Source: Rhodobacter maris
GTDB taxonomy: Bacteria; Pseudomonadota; Alphaproteobacteria; Rhodobacterales; Rhodobacteraceae
DNA length: 64,000 nucleotides
NCBI RefSeq assembly: GCF_900217815.1
Contig: NZ_OBMT01000001.1
Location: 62,001-126,000 of the forward strand
Direction of reading: 5' to 3'
The position numbers were made by a program, and so were the translations under genes. A model generated the notes under the pieces. It saw nothing but the letters and a program-made list of their open reading frames with translations. It ran no database searches and was not told where the DNA came from. The number at the start of each line of letters is the position of its first letter. Positions within the stretch are counted from its first letter, which is position 1. This document shows positions 17,288 to 26,015 of this stretch, in pieces.

Positions 17288-17737
17288 TCACTCGAACGCT
17301 CGGAAATGCGCGCCGTAATTGATCGCACGCCGGGCGCAGCGTTCCATCGCGGCGAGCCCCCATTCGGGCGCGCGATCCCCCACGGCCGCACTGTCGCGTG
17401 CAAGCTTGCCGCGGCCGCGCGCAATCGCCGCCCCCATGTCCATGTCGAGCCCGCGCAGCCGCCGGATCCAGAACTGAGCCGCCTCGTCGTAAAAGCTGCC
17501 CTCCGGGGCGCCGGTGGGGACGACCTTTTGCGCCACGCTGAGACAATAGCCCGCTTCCGCACCGAGATCAGGGGTATCGAAAAGATAGCCTACCGGCGCG
17601 GTGAACTGGCTTTTCCACAACAGCCAGAACAGGACCGCGAGCGCCACCGCGAAAGCGGCCCCACCGCCCCAGATCAGGAACGGCGAAAACTCTTCTTCCG
17701 GGTTCACACGGGGACGGTAGCGACGAGATGGGCGCAT
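17288..17737 (-). CDS. Membrane-anchored hypothetical protein
   Basis: A 149-residue protein with a basic cytoplasmic start (MRPSRRYRPRVNPEEEF), one transmembrane helix (about 20-41, FLIWGGGAAFAVALAVLFWLL) and an external domain of about 105 residues with two cysteines. No family recognised. It lies between the small lipoprotein gene and idi on the same strand, with spacers of 100 and 70 bases, so common transcription is possible but not shown. Confidence 0.65.
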   Translation of the reverse strand: MRPSRRYRPRVNPEEEFSPFLIWGGGAAFAVALAVLFWLLWKSQFTAPVGYLFDTPDLGAEAGYCLSVAQKVVPTGAPEGSFYDEAAQFWIRRLRGLDMDMGAAIARGRGKLARDSAAVGDRAPEWGLAAMERCARRAINYGAHFRAFE

Positions 17738-17809
17738 GGCGAAACTCCTCCACGCATAGCCTACGCGCGGAGGATCAAGCTTTGGTTAATCGCCGCTTCG
17801 GGATGTCGC

Positions 17810-18340
17810 TCAGACCCCGGCAGAGGCAAAGATCATCTCGCGATGGCGCTCGATGTAAATCTGGAGCCAGGGGGTGTAGCGCTCCGGATGAGCGGCGATG
17901 CGCGCCGCAAGCGCCTCGATCGGCACCCATTCGGTGCTGGCCACCTCCTCGGGGTTCGGCACCGGCTCGATCCCCTCGGGCGCCTCGGCAGTGAAGATCT
18001 CCACCACCTCATGCTCGATCATGTCATCGGCCACATCGGCGCGGTATTCGACCTGCCCGACATGGCGCAGATCGAGCCCCTTGAGCCCCAGCTCCTGCTC
18101 GAGCCGGCGCGCGGTGCAGGCCACCGCCGCCTCGCCCCAGTAGGGATGGGTGCAGCAGGTGTTCGCCCAGAGCCCCGGCGTGTGGTATTTGCTCAGCGCG
18201 CGCTGCTGCAAAAGCACCTTGTCGCCGCGCGTCACGAAAGCCGAAATCGCGAGGTGGCGCAGCCCCTTGCGATGCACTTCCATCTTTTCGACCGGGGTCA
18301 GCTCGCCGTCGAGCCAGGCCGGGATCATCTCATGCGCCAT
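17810..18340 (-). CDS. idi: Isopentenyl-diphosphate delta-isomerase (type 1)
   Basis: Interconverts isopentenyl and dimethylallyl diphosphate, supplying geranylgeranyl units for carotenoids and the bacteriochlorophyll tail. The ATG at 18340 gives 176 residues, the size of R. capsulatus ORF176. Type 1 signatures are present: TPGLWANTCCTHP with the catalytic Cys, and a Nudix-like WGEAAVACTARRLEQELG; the conserved Trp/Glu region is HEVVEIFTAE. It starts five bases after the bchP stop, last gene of the bchE-J-G-orf428-P-idi block, so it is probably co-transcribed with the tail-attachment genes. Confidence 0.93.
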   Translation of the reverse strand: MAHEMIPAWLDGELTPVEKMEVHRKGLRHLAISAFVTRGDKVLLQQRALSKYHTPGLWANTCCTHPYWGEAAVACTARRLEQELGLKGLDLRHVGQVEYRADVADDMIEHEVVEIFTAEAPEGIEPVPNPEEVASTEWVPIEALAARIAAHPERYTPWLQIYIERHREMIFASAGV

Positions 18341-18345
18341 CGCCG

Positions 18346-19521
18346 TCACACCCATTGCGGCGGCACGAGGCCCGAGAGATGGGCGAGGTTCTTGAAGCCG
18401 ATTTTCAAGTTCTTCATCGGCTGGAACGAGGTGAGCTTCTTGTTCATGTAGCTCTCGAAGGTCATGCGCTGCACATCGACATCGTGGCACAGGCTCACAA
18501 AGCGCTCGCGCCGTTCGTCGGTGTGGTAATACTTGTCCTGCATCATGCGGAGCACCTTGAAGACGGTGGCGTGCTCTTTCATGAAATGCGCGCGCGCCAG
18601 TTTCAGCTCCGCGGCCTTGCCCGATTTCAGGAAAGCCAGCGCGGCCTCGGCGGCGAAGCGGCCACCGGCATGGGCGTAATAGATCCCCTCGCCCGAGGAC
18701 GGGGCAACCACCCCCGCCGCATCGCCCGCCAGCACCACATCCTTGCCATTGTCCCAGACATCAAGGGGTTCCAGCGGGATCGGCGCGCCTTCCTTGCGGA
18801 TCGTTTCTTCCCCGGCCAGGCCGGACATATCGCGCAAAAGCGCAGTGCAATCCTTCAGGCTGACATCGGGAAGCTCGGTGCCCATGCCGATCGAGGCGGT
18901 TTTCCCGTGCGGGAACACCCAGCCATAAAAGTCGGGGCTGATGCGTCCGTCATAATAGACGTCGCAGCGCGTCGGATCATAATTCGCCACCGTGGTCGGG
19001 GCCTTGATGATCTCGTGATAGGCAAAGACGAGCGGGATCTTTTTCGCGGGCACTTCCGCGCGCACCTGCGAATTGGCGCCATCGGCACCAATCACCACGC
19101 GCGCGCCCACCTTGCGCTCTTCGCCGCTTTCCTTGTCGCGGTAGACGACGATGGTTTTGCCGGTGTCGCGCTCGATCCGCAGCCAGGTGCCGGTGAGCCG
19201 TTCGGCCCCCGCCTTGCGCGCCCGCTCACGCAGCCATTCGTCATAATCCTCGCGGTCGACCATGCCGACAAAGCCATTCTCGATCGGAATGTCGACAAAC
19301 CGCCCCGAGGGCGCGATCATCCGCGCCGAGGTGATTTTCGCCACCAGCAGATGATCGGGAATGTCAAAATCGCGGATCAGCCGCGGCGGGATCGCGCCGC
19401 CACAGGGCTTGATGCGCCCGGCCCTGTCCAGAAGCGCCACCTTGTAACCCGCCCGGGCCAGATCCCAGGCCGCCGTGGAGCCCGAAGGACCGCCCCCGAC
19501 CACGAAAGCATCGTATTCCAT
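18346..19521 (-). CDS. bchP: Geranylgeranyl reductase for bacteriochlorophyll
   Basis: Reduces the geranylgeranyl tail of bacteriochlorophyll a to phytyl with NADPH. 391 residues from the ATG at 19521; an ATG two codons earlier overlaps the ORF428 stop, but its GGGAG would be only one base away, whereas the chosen start has seven-base spacing. An N-terminal FAD-binding motif (VVGGGPSGSTAA), IKPCGGAIPP and the second flavin motif VVLAGDAAGVVAPSSGEG are all seen. Strong resemblance to R. capsulatus BchP. Between orf428 and idi in the minus-strand operon. Confidence 0.95.
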   Translation of the reverse strand: MEYDAFVVGGGPSGSTAAWDLARAGYKVALLDRAGRIKPCGGAIPPRLIRDFDIPDHLLVAKITSARMIAPSGRFVDIPIENGFVGMVDREDYDEWLRERARKAGAERLTGTWLRIERDTGKTIVVYRDKESGEERKVGARVVIGADGANSQVRAEVPAKKIPLVFAYHEIIKAPTTVANYDPTRCDVYYDGRISPDFYGWVFPHGKTASIGMGTELPDVSLKDCTALLRDMSGLAGEETIRKEGAPIPLEPLDVWDNGKDVVLAGDAAGVVAPSSGEGIYYAHAGGRFAAEAALAFLKSGKAAELKLARAHFMKEHATVFKVLRMMQDKYYHTDERRERFVSLCHDVDVQRMTFESYMNKKLTSFQPMKNLKIGFKNLAHLSGLVPPQWV

Positions 19522-19523
19522 TA

Positions 19524-20810
19524 TCATTCTCCCGCAATCACAGTGGGCACATGCGCCGCGCCCCGGGAGGCGACCACATTGGTCGCCATACCGGCCGCGA
19601 CAAGGAAAAGGAGCGCTTCGGCTCCAAAAACGATCCCGAAGGCTGTGGCTTCGGGGAGGATCAGGCGCATCACATCGGCCGCGCCCGCGCCAAGCAGGCC
19701 ACCAAAGCCCGCGGCGATGGCCTGCGCCGCGCCCCAAAGGCCCATCCGCGTGCCTTCGCGCGCCGCGCGGCCCTCACCGGCGAGCGACATCATCGCGCCG
19801 ATGGCCGCCACGGCGAAGATGCCGTTGAAAAAGCCAAGCCCCACCACGGCAGGCATGATCGGCGCGCCGGGCATCTGGCCCACAGCGGCAACGGCGAGGA
19901 TCGCCGCCGCCGAGCCAAGGCAACCGCCCACCACCCAGCCCCGCAGCGTGCCGAGCTTGAGACCCGAGAGCGCGATGCCGACGGTGAGCATGCCGACGAA
20001 AACGCCGCCGTTCTGCACGCCCGAGAGCTTCGTCGTCTCGCCCGCGGTGAGCCCGAACACGAGGCCCGCATAAGGCTCGAGGATCAGCTCTTGCAGGAAA
20101 TAGGCGGTCATCGAGAGGCAGAGGAAAAACGTGAAAGCGCGCGCCTGCGGCTCGGACCAGACCTCGCGCAGGCCCTCGCGCAGCGAGGTCGGGCGCGCTT
20201 CGGGTTCGGGGTGCTTCACCTGCCGTTCGATCCCCCAGACCGCGAGCGCGGTGACCACCAGCGCCCCCGCAGTGACGGCGCCCACGATCCACAGGAGCCG
20301 CTCCACCGAATAGGGGTCGAGCAGATGCCCGACCGTGCCCGCGGTGGCGGCAATGCCGAAGATCATCATCAGCCAGGTGATGGTGGCGGCGGCGGCGCGG
20401 CGGCGCGGCTCGGTGGCCGAGGCCAGCAGCGCAAGGAGCGACGTGCCCGAGGCGCCAACGCCAAAGCCGATGAGCGTATAGGCCAGCAGCGCGACCGCGA
20501 GCCCGGCCCAAAAGCTCATCGCCAGAACCGCAATGGCCACGGCGCCGAGAAAGGCGCCCAGACCCAGAACCGCCATGCCGCCGATCACGAAGACGGTGCG
20601 GTTGCCCTTGGTATCGGAGCGCAGCCCCCAAGCGGGGCGGGTGATCTGCAGCGCATAATGGAGCCCGACCAGCAGGCCCGGCAACAGCGCGGGCAGCGCC
20701 AGCTCCACCACCATCAGCCGGTTAAAGGTGGAGGTGGTCAGCACCACCACCGCGCCGATGCACAGCTGCACCAGCCCCAGCCGGAAGATCTGGAGCCAGC
20801 CAAGGGTCAT
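19524..20810 (-). CDS. ORF428, PucC/LhaA-family (BCH) transporter-like protein
   Basis: A 428-residue polytopic membrane protein with about 12 helices, of the major-facilitator-derived BCH family that also includes LhaA and PucC. The opening MTLGWLQIFRLGLVQLCIGAVVV and the STFNRLMVVELALPALLPG stretch are characteristic. Relatives assist light-harvesting complex assembly, perhaps by delivering pigment; no substrate is proven for ORF428. Its ATG overlaps the bchG stop (TGATG-type overlap at 20807-20810) and its stop overlaps the bchP leader. It is a paralogue of lhaA at 35738-37171 within the same cluster. Confidence 0.92.
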   Translation of the reverse strand: MTLGWLQIFRLGLVQLCIGAVVVLTTSTFNRLMVVELALPALLPGLLVGLHYALQITRPAWGLRSDTKGNRTVFVIGGMAVLGLGAFLGAVAIAVLAMSFWAGLAVALLAYTLIGFGVGASGTSLLALLASATEPRRRAAAATITWLMMIFGIAATAGTVGHLLDPYSVERLLWIVGAVTAGALVVTALAVWGIERQVKHPEPEARPTSLREGLREVWSEPQARAFTFFLCLSMTAYFLQELILEPYAGLVFGLTAGETTKLSGVQNGGVFVGMLTVGIALSGLKLGTLRGWVVGGCLGSAAAILAVAAVGQMPGAPIMPAVVGLGFFNGIFAVAAIGAMMSLAGEGRAAREGTRMGLWGAAQAIAAGFGGLLGAGAADVMRLILPEATAFGIVFGAEALLFLVAAGMATNVVASRGAAHVPTVIAGE

Positions 20811-21721
20811 ATCACCATGCCCCGGATCGCGAAGGCGGTGATCATCATGCCCGATACATACATCACGACGCCGGTGCCGTTATACCAGGGCGCCTTGCCT
20901 TCCGGGTCGCGCATCCAGACCGACATGGCCCAGAATTGCCCGAAAAGCAGCACGAGAACCGCGCCCGCATGGAACGGCTTGCCAAAGAGGAAGAGCATGG
21001 TGATGACCAGCGCCTGCGCCAGCCCCATCACGGTGCAGGCGATCTTGGCGGCCACTTCGGGCCCGTAGACCGCCGGCAGCGAGCGGATGCCGAGCTTGCA
21101 GTCCCCCTCGATCGCCTTGAAATCGTTGATCGTCATGATGCCGTGTGCGCCAAGCGCGTAAAGCGTGGCCATGGCGACGATCGGATAGGTGGGCGCGGCG
21201 CCCACGGTGGCGAGCAGCACTGCGGCGCCGGTGATCCACGGCAGCCCCTCATAGGCGATGCCGACGAGCCCCGGCCCCCACCAGCCCGAGCGTTTGAGCC
21301 GCACCGGCTCGACCGAATAGGCCCAAGCCGCGAGCACACCGACCACGGTGGCGCCAAAGCCCCAGGTGCCGAGTTGCCAGCCGACGACGAGCGAAAGCGC
21401 AGACATCGCGAGCGCGATGTAAAGGCCCCAATAACCCGGAATGCGCCCCGACGGGATTGGCCGGTCCGGCTCGTTGATCGCGTCCACATGCCGGTCACAC
21501 CAGTCATTCGCCGCCTGCGACATGCCGCAGACGATCGGCCCGGCCAGCACGATGCCCAGAAGCACAAGCCCCCAATGCGACCAGATCGCCACGCCCGAGG
21601 AAACAGCACCGCAGAGGTAAGCCCACATCGGCGGGAACCATGTCACGGGCTTGATCAGCCGCAGCATCGCGCGCGGCTCGGGAAGGGTGCGTTGGGTCGT
21701 CAGACTGTCTGGGGCGCTCAT
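20807..21721 (-). CDS. bchG: Bacteriochlorophyll synthase (geranylgeranyl/phytyl transferase)
   Basis: Esterifies bacteriochlorophyllide a with geranylgeranyl diphosphate. 304 residues, UbiA-type integral membrane prenyltransferase with about eight to nine helices. The first aspartate-rich motif is NDWCDRHVDAINEPDRP and the second is in NDFKAIEGDCKLGIRSLP. The start at 21721 (MSAPDSLTTQ) is preferred to the open frame up to 21781 because the family begins at the PRAMLRLIKPVTWFPP region. Gap of 37 bases after bchJ; overlaps orf428. Confidence 0.95.
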   Translation of the reverse strand: MSAPDSLTTQRTLPEPRAMLRLIKPVTWFPPMWAYLCGAVSSGVAIWSHWGLVLLGIVLAGPIVCGMSQAANDWCDRHVDAINEPDRPIPSGRIPGYWGLYIALAMSALSLVVGWQLGTWGFGATVVGVLAAWAYSVEPVRLKRSGWWGPGLVGIAYEGLPWITGAAVLLATVGAAPTYPIVAMATLYALGAHGIMTINDFKAIEGDCKLGIRSLPAVYGPEVAAKIACTVMGLAQALVITMLFLFGKPFHAGAVLVLLFGQFWAMSVWMRDPEGKAPWYNGTGVVMYVSGMMITAFAIRGMVI

Positions 21722-21758
21722 GGGTCGATCGAACCGGTTTGGCGGGCGAGCGCGGGGC

Positions 21759-22397
21759 TCACCCCGAGTGGACAGGCGCAAGTTGCGACTGCGCGCCGCC
21801 TTGCGGGTTCAGGACGAAGCGGCAAGGCCCGGGGCCGACCGAGGCGCAGGAGATCTCCTCCACCGTGCAATCGGGCCAGACGAGCGTCGAGAAAAGGCGC
21901 TGAAACACCGCCGCATGCCAGTGGCAGGAGGGGTGATCGGCGCTTTCCGCGCGCAAGGGGTTGCCGTCGATACGGAAGGTGAGCGGCTTGAACCCCTCGA
22001 CCCGGAATTGCCCGGAGCCGACGAAGGTCCAGGCGTGTTTGGTGATTGCCCCCGCCAGCAACCGCGCGCCAAGCGCGGGCGGCAGCAGCTTGATCAGCGT
22101 TTTCGCAAAGCCGGGAATGCGGTTGGCGAGGATATAGTCGCCCGTGGCAAGCCCCGAGAGCCACAAAAGGCCCTCGGCTTCCTCGCCCTGATCGACGCGC
22201 AACGCCTGATGCACCGCAAAACATTGGCTCTCCGGCAGCATGCCGCTGTCGGCCGGGGGGACAGGCACCCCGGCCAGCTTCATGATCCGATCACGCTCGG
22301 CGCGGCCCAGATGACGGTCGAGCACACCGATCGTTTGCAGGATTGCGTTGGGCCCGATCCGGGGCTCATCCTGCGTCTCATGTGGCGCCCCGACCAT
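21759..22397 (-). CDS. bchJ: BchJ, V4R-domain protein of bacteriochlorophyll synthesis
   Basis: A 212-residue protein with a V4R (4-vinyl reductase) domain, including CHWHAAVFQRLFSTLV and the cysteine-containing EEISCASVGPGPCRF close to the end. It was first called the 8-vinyl reductase; later work on Rhodobacter showed the reductase is BciA-type, leaving BchJ as an accessory, possibly a substrate carrier for Mg-chelatase. The sequence supports the family, not the exact role. It lies 18 bases before the bchE stop downstream boundary in the operon order E-J-G. Confidence 0.9.
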   Translation of the reverse strand: MVGAPHETQDEPRIGPNAILQTIGVLDRHLGRAERDRIMKLAGVPVPPADSGMLPESQCFAVHQALRVDQGEEAEGLLWLSGLATGDYILANRIPGFAKTLIKLLPPALGARLLAGAITKHAWTFVGSGQFRVEGFKPLTFRIDGNPLRAESADHPSCHWHAAVFQRLFSTLVWPDCTVEEISCASVGPGPCRFVLNPQGGAQSQLAPVHSG

Positions 22398-22415
22398 GGC
22401 ACGCCCTCCTTTTCG

Positions 22416-24158
22416 TTATTCCGCGGCGTCGACCATCTGCGTCTTGCCGCCCCCGCAGGCCATCGGCGCGGTGGTTTCCCCGGCGTGCTCGGCAGAGCGC
22501 GCTTCATGCGTTTCGGGCGAGAGGTCGAATTCGTCCTCGGCGCCTTCCGGCAGCACGAAGTTGGCGCTGTTGCGTTCGGTCGCGCGCTCTTTCATCTGCG
22601 CGCGCACCGCCTCCTGGCGTTCCTTGTGCTTGCGCGAGCGCTCGGCCGCGGCTTCCCAGTCGGCCACCTGCGCATCGGCGATCTGGCGGGTATCGTCGAA
22701 ATGCCAATCCACCTTCTCTTTCGACTGCGGGCCCCAATAGCCAGCCTTGCCGAGGTCATAGAAGGTGCGGCCCACACCGGCCTTGAGGAAGGCCTTGAGG
22801 CAGCCAAGCAGGTAACGGCGGCGGAAGCCCGTGCCGCGCCACGGATAGTGGAAGAGCGCCTTCTTGATGTAGAAGCGGCGGTAGTTGTTCATCACGCCAT
22901 CGAGCAGCTCGCCCCGGGTCAGCGCCTTGGGCTTCATGATCGGCGTCACGAAGTTGTATTTCGAGAAGTCGAAGACCTCGACCTGATCGCGCAGTTCCTG
23001 GAACAGCGGCGTGAACGGCCAGGGCGTATACATCGACCAGTTGGCAAGGTCCGGCTGCCAGTCCCACGCCATCTGGTAGGTTTCTTCCAGCGTCTCCTTG
23101 GTCTCGTTGTCGAGACCGACGATGAATTGCGCCTCGGTGAAGATGTCGGCCTCGCGCAGAAGGCGGATCGCCTCTTTGTTCTCGGCGACCGTGGTCTCCT
23201 TGTTGAACATGTCGAGCTTGAGCTGGGCGGCCGCCTCGGTGCCGAGCGAGATGTGCACAAGGCCCGCTTCACGGTAGAACTTGAGCAGATCGCGATCGCG
23301 GTAGATGTCGGTCACGCGGGTGTTGATGCCCCACTTGATCTTGTGGTTCAGCCCGCGGTCGATCATCTCCTGACAGAATTCGACGAATTTCTTCTTGTTG
23401 ATCGTCGGTTCCTCGTCGGCGAGGATGAAGAAGCCGACGCCGTGGTTTTCCACCAGATCCTCGATCTCGTCGACCACCGCTTTGGGCGAGCGGACGCGAT
23501 AGTCGCGCCAGAATTTCCATTGCGAGCAGAACGAGCAGGTGAAGGGGCAGCCGCGCGCCATGTTCGGGATCGCAACTTTCACGCCGAGCGGGATGTAGAT
23601 GTAGTGTTTCCACTCGATCATCGACCAGTCTGGTTTCAGGCTGTCGATGTCTTTCACCGTCGGCGCGGCTTGCGTCGCAACGATCTCGTCGCCTTCATGG
23701 AAGGCAAGGCCCTTGATCGACTTGCGGTCTTCCGGCCAGCGGCCCTCGGCGACGCATTTCGCCACCTCGACCATGATCTCTTCGCCTTCGCCGCGCACGA
23801 TCGCGTCGATCCACGGCGCTTCCGACAGCACCTGACGGAACATGAAGGTGGCGTGCACGCCGCCGAGCAGGCCGACTGTATGCGGCGCCGCTTCCTTGGC
23901 GATTTTCAGCGTTTCTTCCGCCTCGTAGATCGAGGGGGTGATCGAAGTGACGCCGACGATGTCCGGCTGCAGCGCGGCGATGCGCTTTTTCAGCTCGTCA
24001 TGCGGCACGTTCAGCGTCATCGCGTCGATGAAATGAACGTCGTCGAACCCCGCTTCTTTCAGGTGACCGGCCAGATAGGCGACCCAAGCCGGGGGCCAGT
24101 TCCCCGCGATCTCGGCCCCGCCGGAGTGGTAATTGGGGTGGACGAAAAGGATGCGCAT
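22416..24158 (-). CDS. bchE: Anaerobic Mg-protoporphyrin IX monomethyl ester cyclase
   Basis: Oxygen-independent formation of the isocyclic ring E, taking the keto oxygen from water. 580 residues. The N-terminal B12-binding-type domain (about 1-170) is followed by a radical SAM domain with cysteines C204, C208 and C211 in [11 protein letters not shown]. It is the first gene of the minus-strand block E-J-G-428-P-idi, and an exact CrtJ operator lies 23 bases upstream of the start codon. No oxygen-dependent cyclase (AcsF) is found in the window, so this enzyme appears to be the only ring-E cyclase encoded here. Confidence 0.97.
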   Translation of the reverse strand: MRILFVHPNYHSGGAEIAGNWPPAWVAYLAGHLKEAGFDDVHFIDAMTLNVPHDELKKRIAALQPDIVGVTSITPSIYEAEETLKIAKEAAPHTVGLLGGVHATFMFRQVLSEAPWIDAIVRGEGEEIMVEVAKCVAEGRWPEDRKSIKGLAFHEGDEIVATQAAPTVKDIDSLKPDWSMIEWKHYIYIPLGVKVAIPNMARGCPFTCSFCSQWKFWRDYRVRSPKAVVDEIEDLVENHGVGFFILADEEPTINKKKFVEFCQEMIDRGLNHKIKWGINTRVTDIYRDRDLLKFYREAGLVHISLGTEAAAQLKLDMFNKETTVAENKEAIRLLREADIFTEAQFIVGLDNETKETLEETYQMAWDWQPDLANWSMYTPWPFTPLFQELRDQVEVFDFSKYNFVTPIMKPKALTRGELLDGVMNNYRRFYIKKALFHYPWRGTGFRRRYLLGCLKAFLKAGVGRTFYDLGKAGYWGPQSKEKVDWHFDDTRQIADAQVADWEAAAERSRKHKERQEAVRAQMKERATERNSANFVLPEGAEDEFDLSPETHEARSAEHAGETTAPMACGGGKTQMVDAAE

Positions 24159-24180
24159 GGCTGACCCTCCAGGGCGTAGG

Positions 24181-24198
24181 TGTAAACCTCAGTTGACA
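24181..24198. promoter_or_regulatory. CrtJ/PpsR operator upstream of bchE
   Basis: An exact TGT-N12-ACA palindrome (TGTAAACCTCAGTTGACA) lies 22 bases before the bchE start codon. This is the consensus bound by CrtJ/PpsR, which represses photopigment genes under oxygen or light. Overlap with the bchE promoter would give aerobic repression of the whole E-J-G-428-P-idi block. No matching second operator was seen close by. Confidence 0.85.
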
Positions 24199-24531
24199 AC
24201 AATCCCAACCATATTAATTGGCACAGGTCAAATGCAGAAAATTGCCGCACCTTTTTGAATGCCCCCCGGCGCAAGCCTCAACCTATTGTAACAGAAATGT
24301 TTTTCTCTGATGGCTAAGGGCATTACGCCCGCCTGCGACGGGGTGGCGCAGTGCGTTGAGAGGCGATTCAAGCCGGTCCTGACACTGTGCACCAGAATTC
24401 AAGAGGCGCGAACTGCGACAAAGCGTCTAGCCGGATTGGCAAAAGATGAATCAGCCACGCGGGCTTTTCCCGTGGCTTTGCTCCCCGTCGCGCGGGACGG
24501 TTTGCGACTCGGGAGCGGCCCCGGATGCGGC
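24199..24531. other. Spacer between bchE and crtJ
   Basis: 333 bases that hold the bchE promoter region (AT-rich tract 24200-24250) and the 3' end of the crtJ transcript. No gene is seen. The AT-rich stretch around catattaattgg on the minus strand would suit a -10 region, but no convincing -35/-10 pair can be named by eye. Confidence 0.5.
24455..24477 (-). terminator. Hairpin downstream of crtJ
   Basis: The inverted repeat GCCACG...CGTGGC with a short internal mismatch lies about 55 bases after the crtJ stop on the minus strand and is followed by a T-containing stretch (GATTCATCTTTTG). It fits an intrinsic terminator for crtJ, though the T run is interrupted. Confidence 0.5.
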
Positions 24532-25941
24532 TCAGTCGATTTCCTTGCTCAACAGCCCGAACTTGCGCAGCTTCACATAAAGCGACTGGCGCGACAGGCT
24601 GAGGAGTTCGGCGGCGGCCACACGGTTGTTGCCGGTGAGTTCGAGCGCCGTCTCGATACACATCTTTTCGATGATCTCGGTGGTTTCGGCGACGATGTCG
24701 CGCAGCGTCGCATAGCCCACCATCTGCATCACGTTCCGCAAGCCTTCATTGCCGGCCGCACCGGGCAGGATGCGCGTGGCATCGGCAAGGTTCGAATCGC
24801 GGATAACGAGCGCGATAGTCGGATTGGCGCGTTCGGAGAAGAGCGTGGCCGAAAGCTCGACCGCGACCTGGCCCGAGAAATCGGTGTTCAGCCGCGTCAC
24901 GTAATGGCGCAGATGGCCGATGCGCTTGACATTGTCGAGCATCACATTGAGGTCGATCGAGCCGCGCGAGAGGAAATCGGCAAAGGAGCGCCCCCGCACC
25001 AGTGCCGCCGAGCCCGCATCGGTGAGATAGAGGAACGCATCGTTCGCGGCGCGGATCGTGCCATCGGCCTCCAGAAAGACCATCGCGTCGATGCCCTTGA
25101 GAAAAAGCCGCTCCGACAAATCGCCAACGTCGTCACCGCGCGGACGCGCCACCTCCGAAAGCCCGAGCCGACAGAGCAGGAGCCGGTCCCCTGCGGCACG
25201 GAACAGTGTGGCCGACACCGCAACCTTGCGCTTTGAGCGGCGGATCGTGAGATCGAGCGAGCCGAGCGGGTCATTTCCGGCAACTTTCGCCAGCGCCTCA
25301 AGAAACTCGCCGCGCCGACGGCCTTCAAGCTCATTGGAAGCGGGCGCGCCCAGAAGCTCGGCGCGCGTCGCGCCGATCAGCGCCGTTGCCGCGCCGTTCA
25401 GATCGACAATCCGGCCATTGGCGAGCGAGACGATGAGAAGCGGCGCCGGATTGGCCTCCAGCAGCACGCGGTAGCGAGTTTCGAGTTCGCGCTGCGCCTC
25501 GTAATCGCGCTCGAGCGCGAGTTGCGCCTTCACCAGTTGCTGCTGCACCTCGGCGATCGGCCGCATGTCGCGCCCGATCATCAGGATCGTGCCCTCGGCG
25601 CCGGTGTGGGTGAGCGTATAGCGGATCGGAAACTGGATCGCCTCGCACAGATGGGTGAGTTCGAGCACCAGCGCGCGGTTCTGATCAAGCTCGGCTTCCA
25701 GGCGGCGCTGCAGCTTCTCGAAGCTTTCCGGACTGAACAGATCGGAGAGGCGTTGCCCCTGCCATTGTGCAAACCGTTCGGTCGGGCCAAGCTGGGGATT
25801 GGCCAGAACAAGATTGACCACGCCATCCGGTGAGACCACCAGGGCGATATCACAGGCCGACGTGACGATATCGGCCAAGAGCGCAGGAGGAACCCTTTGC
25901 AAGGCCTCCCGCCGCATCATGAAGCTGCCATCAGATGTCAC
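24532..25941 (-). CDS. crtJ: CrtJ/PpsR redox-responsive repressor of photosynthesis genes
   Basis: Repressor binding TGT-N12-ACA operators of bch, crt and puc genes under aerobic conditions. 469 residues, the length of R. capsulatus CrtJ, from a GTG start (25939-25941) with AGGAAAGG upstream; an ATG at 25920 is the alternative. The order is an N-terminal PAS-like region, a coiled linker (about 130-160), two PAS domains, and a Fis-type helix-turn-helix (about 430-469, NNRVAAAELLSLSRQSLYVKL). Redox cysteines C257 and C428 correspond to the paired Cys of CrtJ/PpsR. It is adjacent to its antirepressor aerR. Confidence 0.96.
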   Translation of the reverse strand: MTSDGSFMMRREALQRVPPALLADIVTSACDIALVVSPDGVVNLVLANPQLGPTERFAQWQGQRLSDLFSPESFEKLQRRLEAELDQNRALVLELTHLCEAIQFPIRYTLTHTGAEGTILMIGRDMRPIAEVQQQLVKAQLALERDYEAQRELETRYRVLLEANPAPLLIVSLANGRIVDLNGAATALIGATRAELLGAPASNELEGRRRGEFLEALAKVAGNDPLGSLDLTIRRSKRKVAVSATLFRAAGDRLLLCRLGLSEVARPRGDDVGDLSERLFLKGIDAMVFLEADGTIRAANDAFLYLTDAGSAALVRGRSFADFLSRGSIDLNVMLDNVKRIGHLRHYVTRLNTDFSGQVAVELSATLFSERANPTIALVIRDSNLADATRILPGAAGNEGLRNVMQMVGYATLRDIVAETTEIIEKMCIETALELTGNNRVAAAELLSLSRQSLYVKLRKFGLLSKEID

Positions 25942-26015
25942 GGCCGAAACCTTTCCTGAACCCGTGTCTCTTCCTTCAGCCTTCCCCTGTCAGTCTCCCC
26001 CCGACCCGTTCCCAG

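Noticed and set aside
17898-18395. Short plus-strand frames over idi and bchP
   Set aside because: They are antisense shadows of idi and bchP with no domain or start signals.
19525-19527. Starting bchP at the first ATG of ATGATAATG
   Set aside because: The ribosome site is only one base from it; the second ATG has normal spacing and gives the known 391-residue length.
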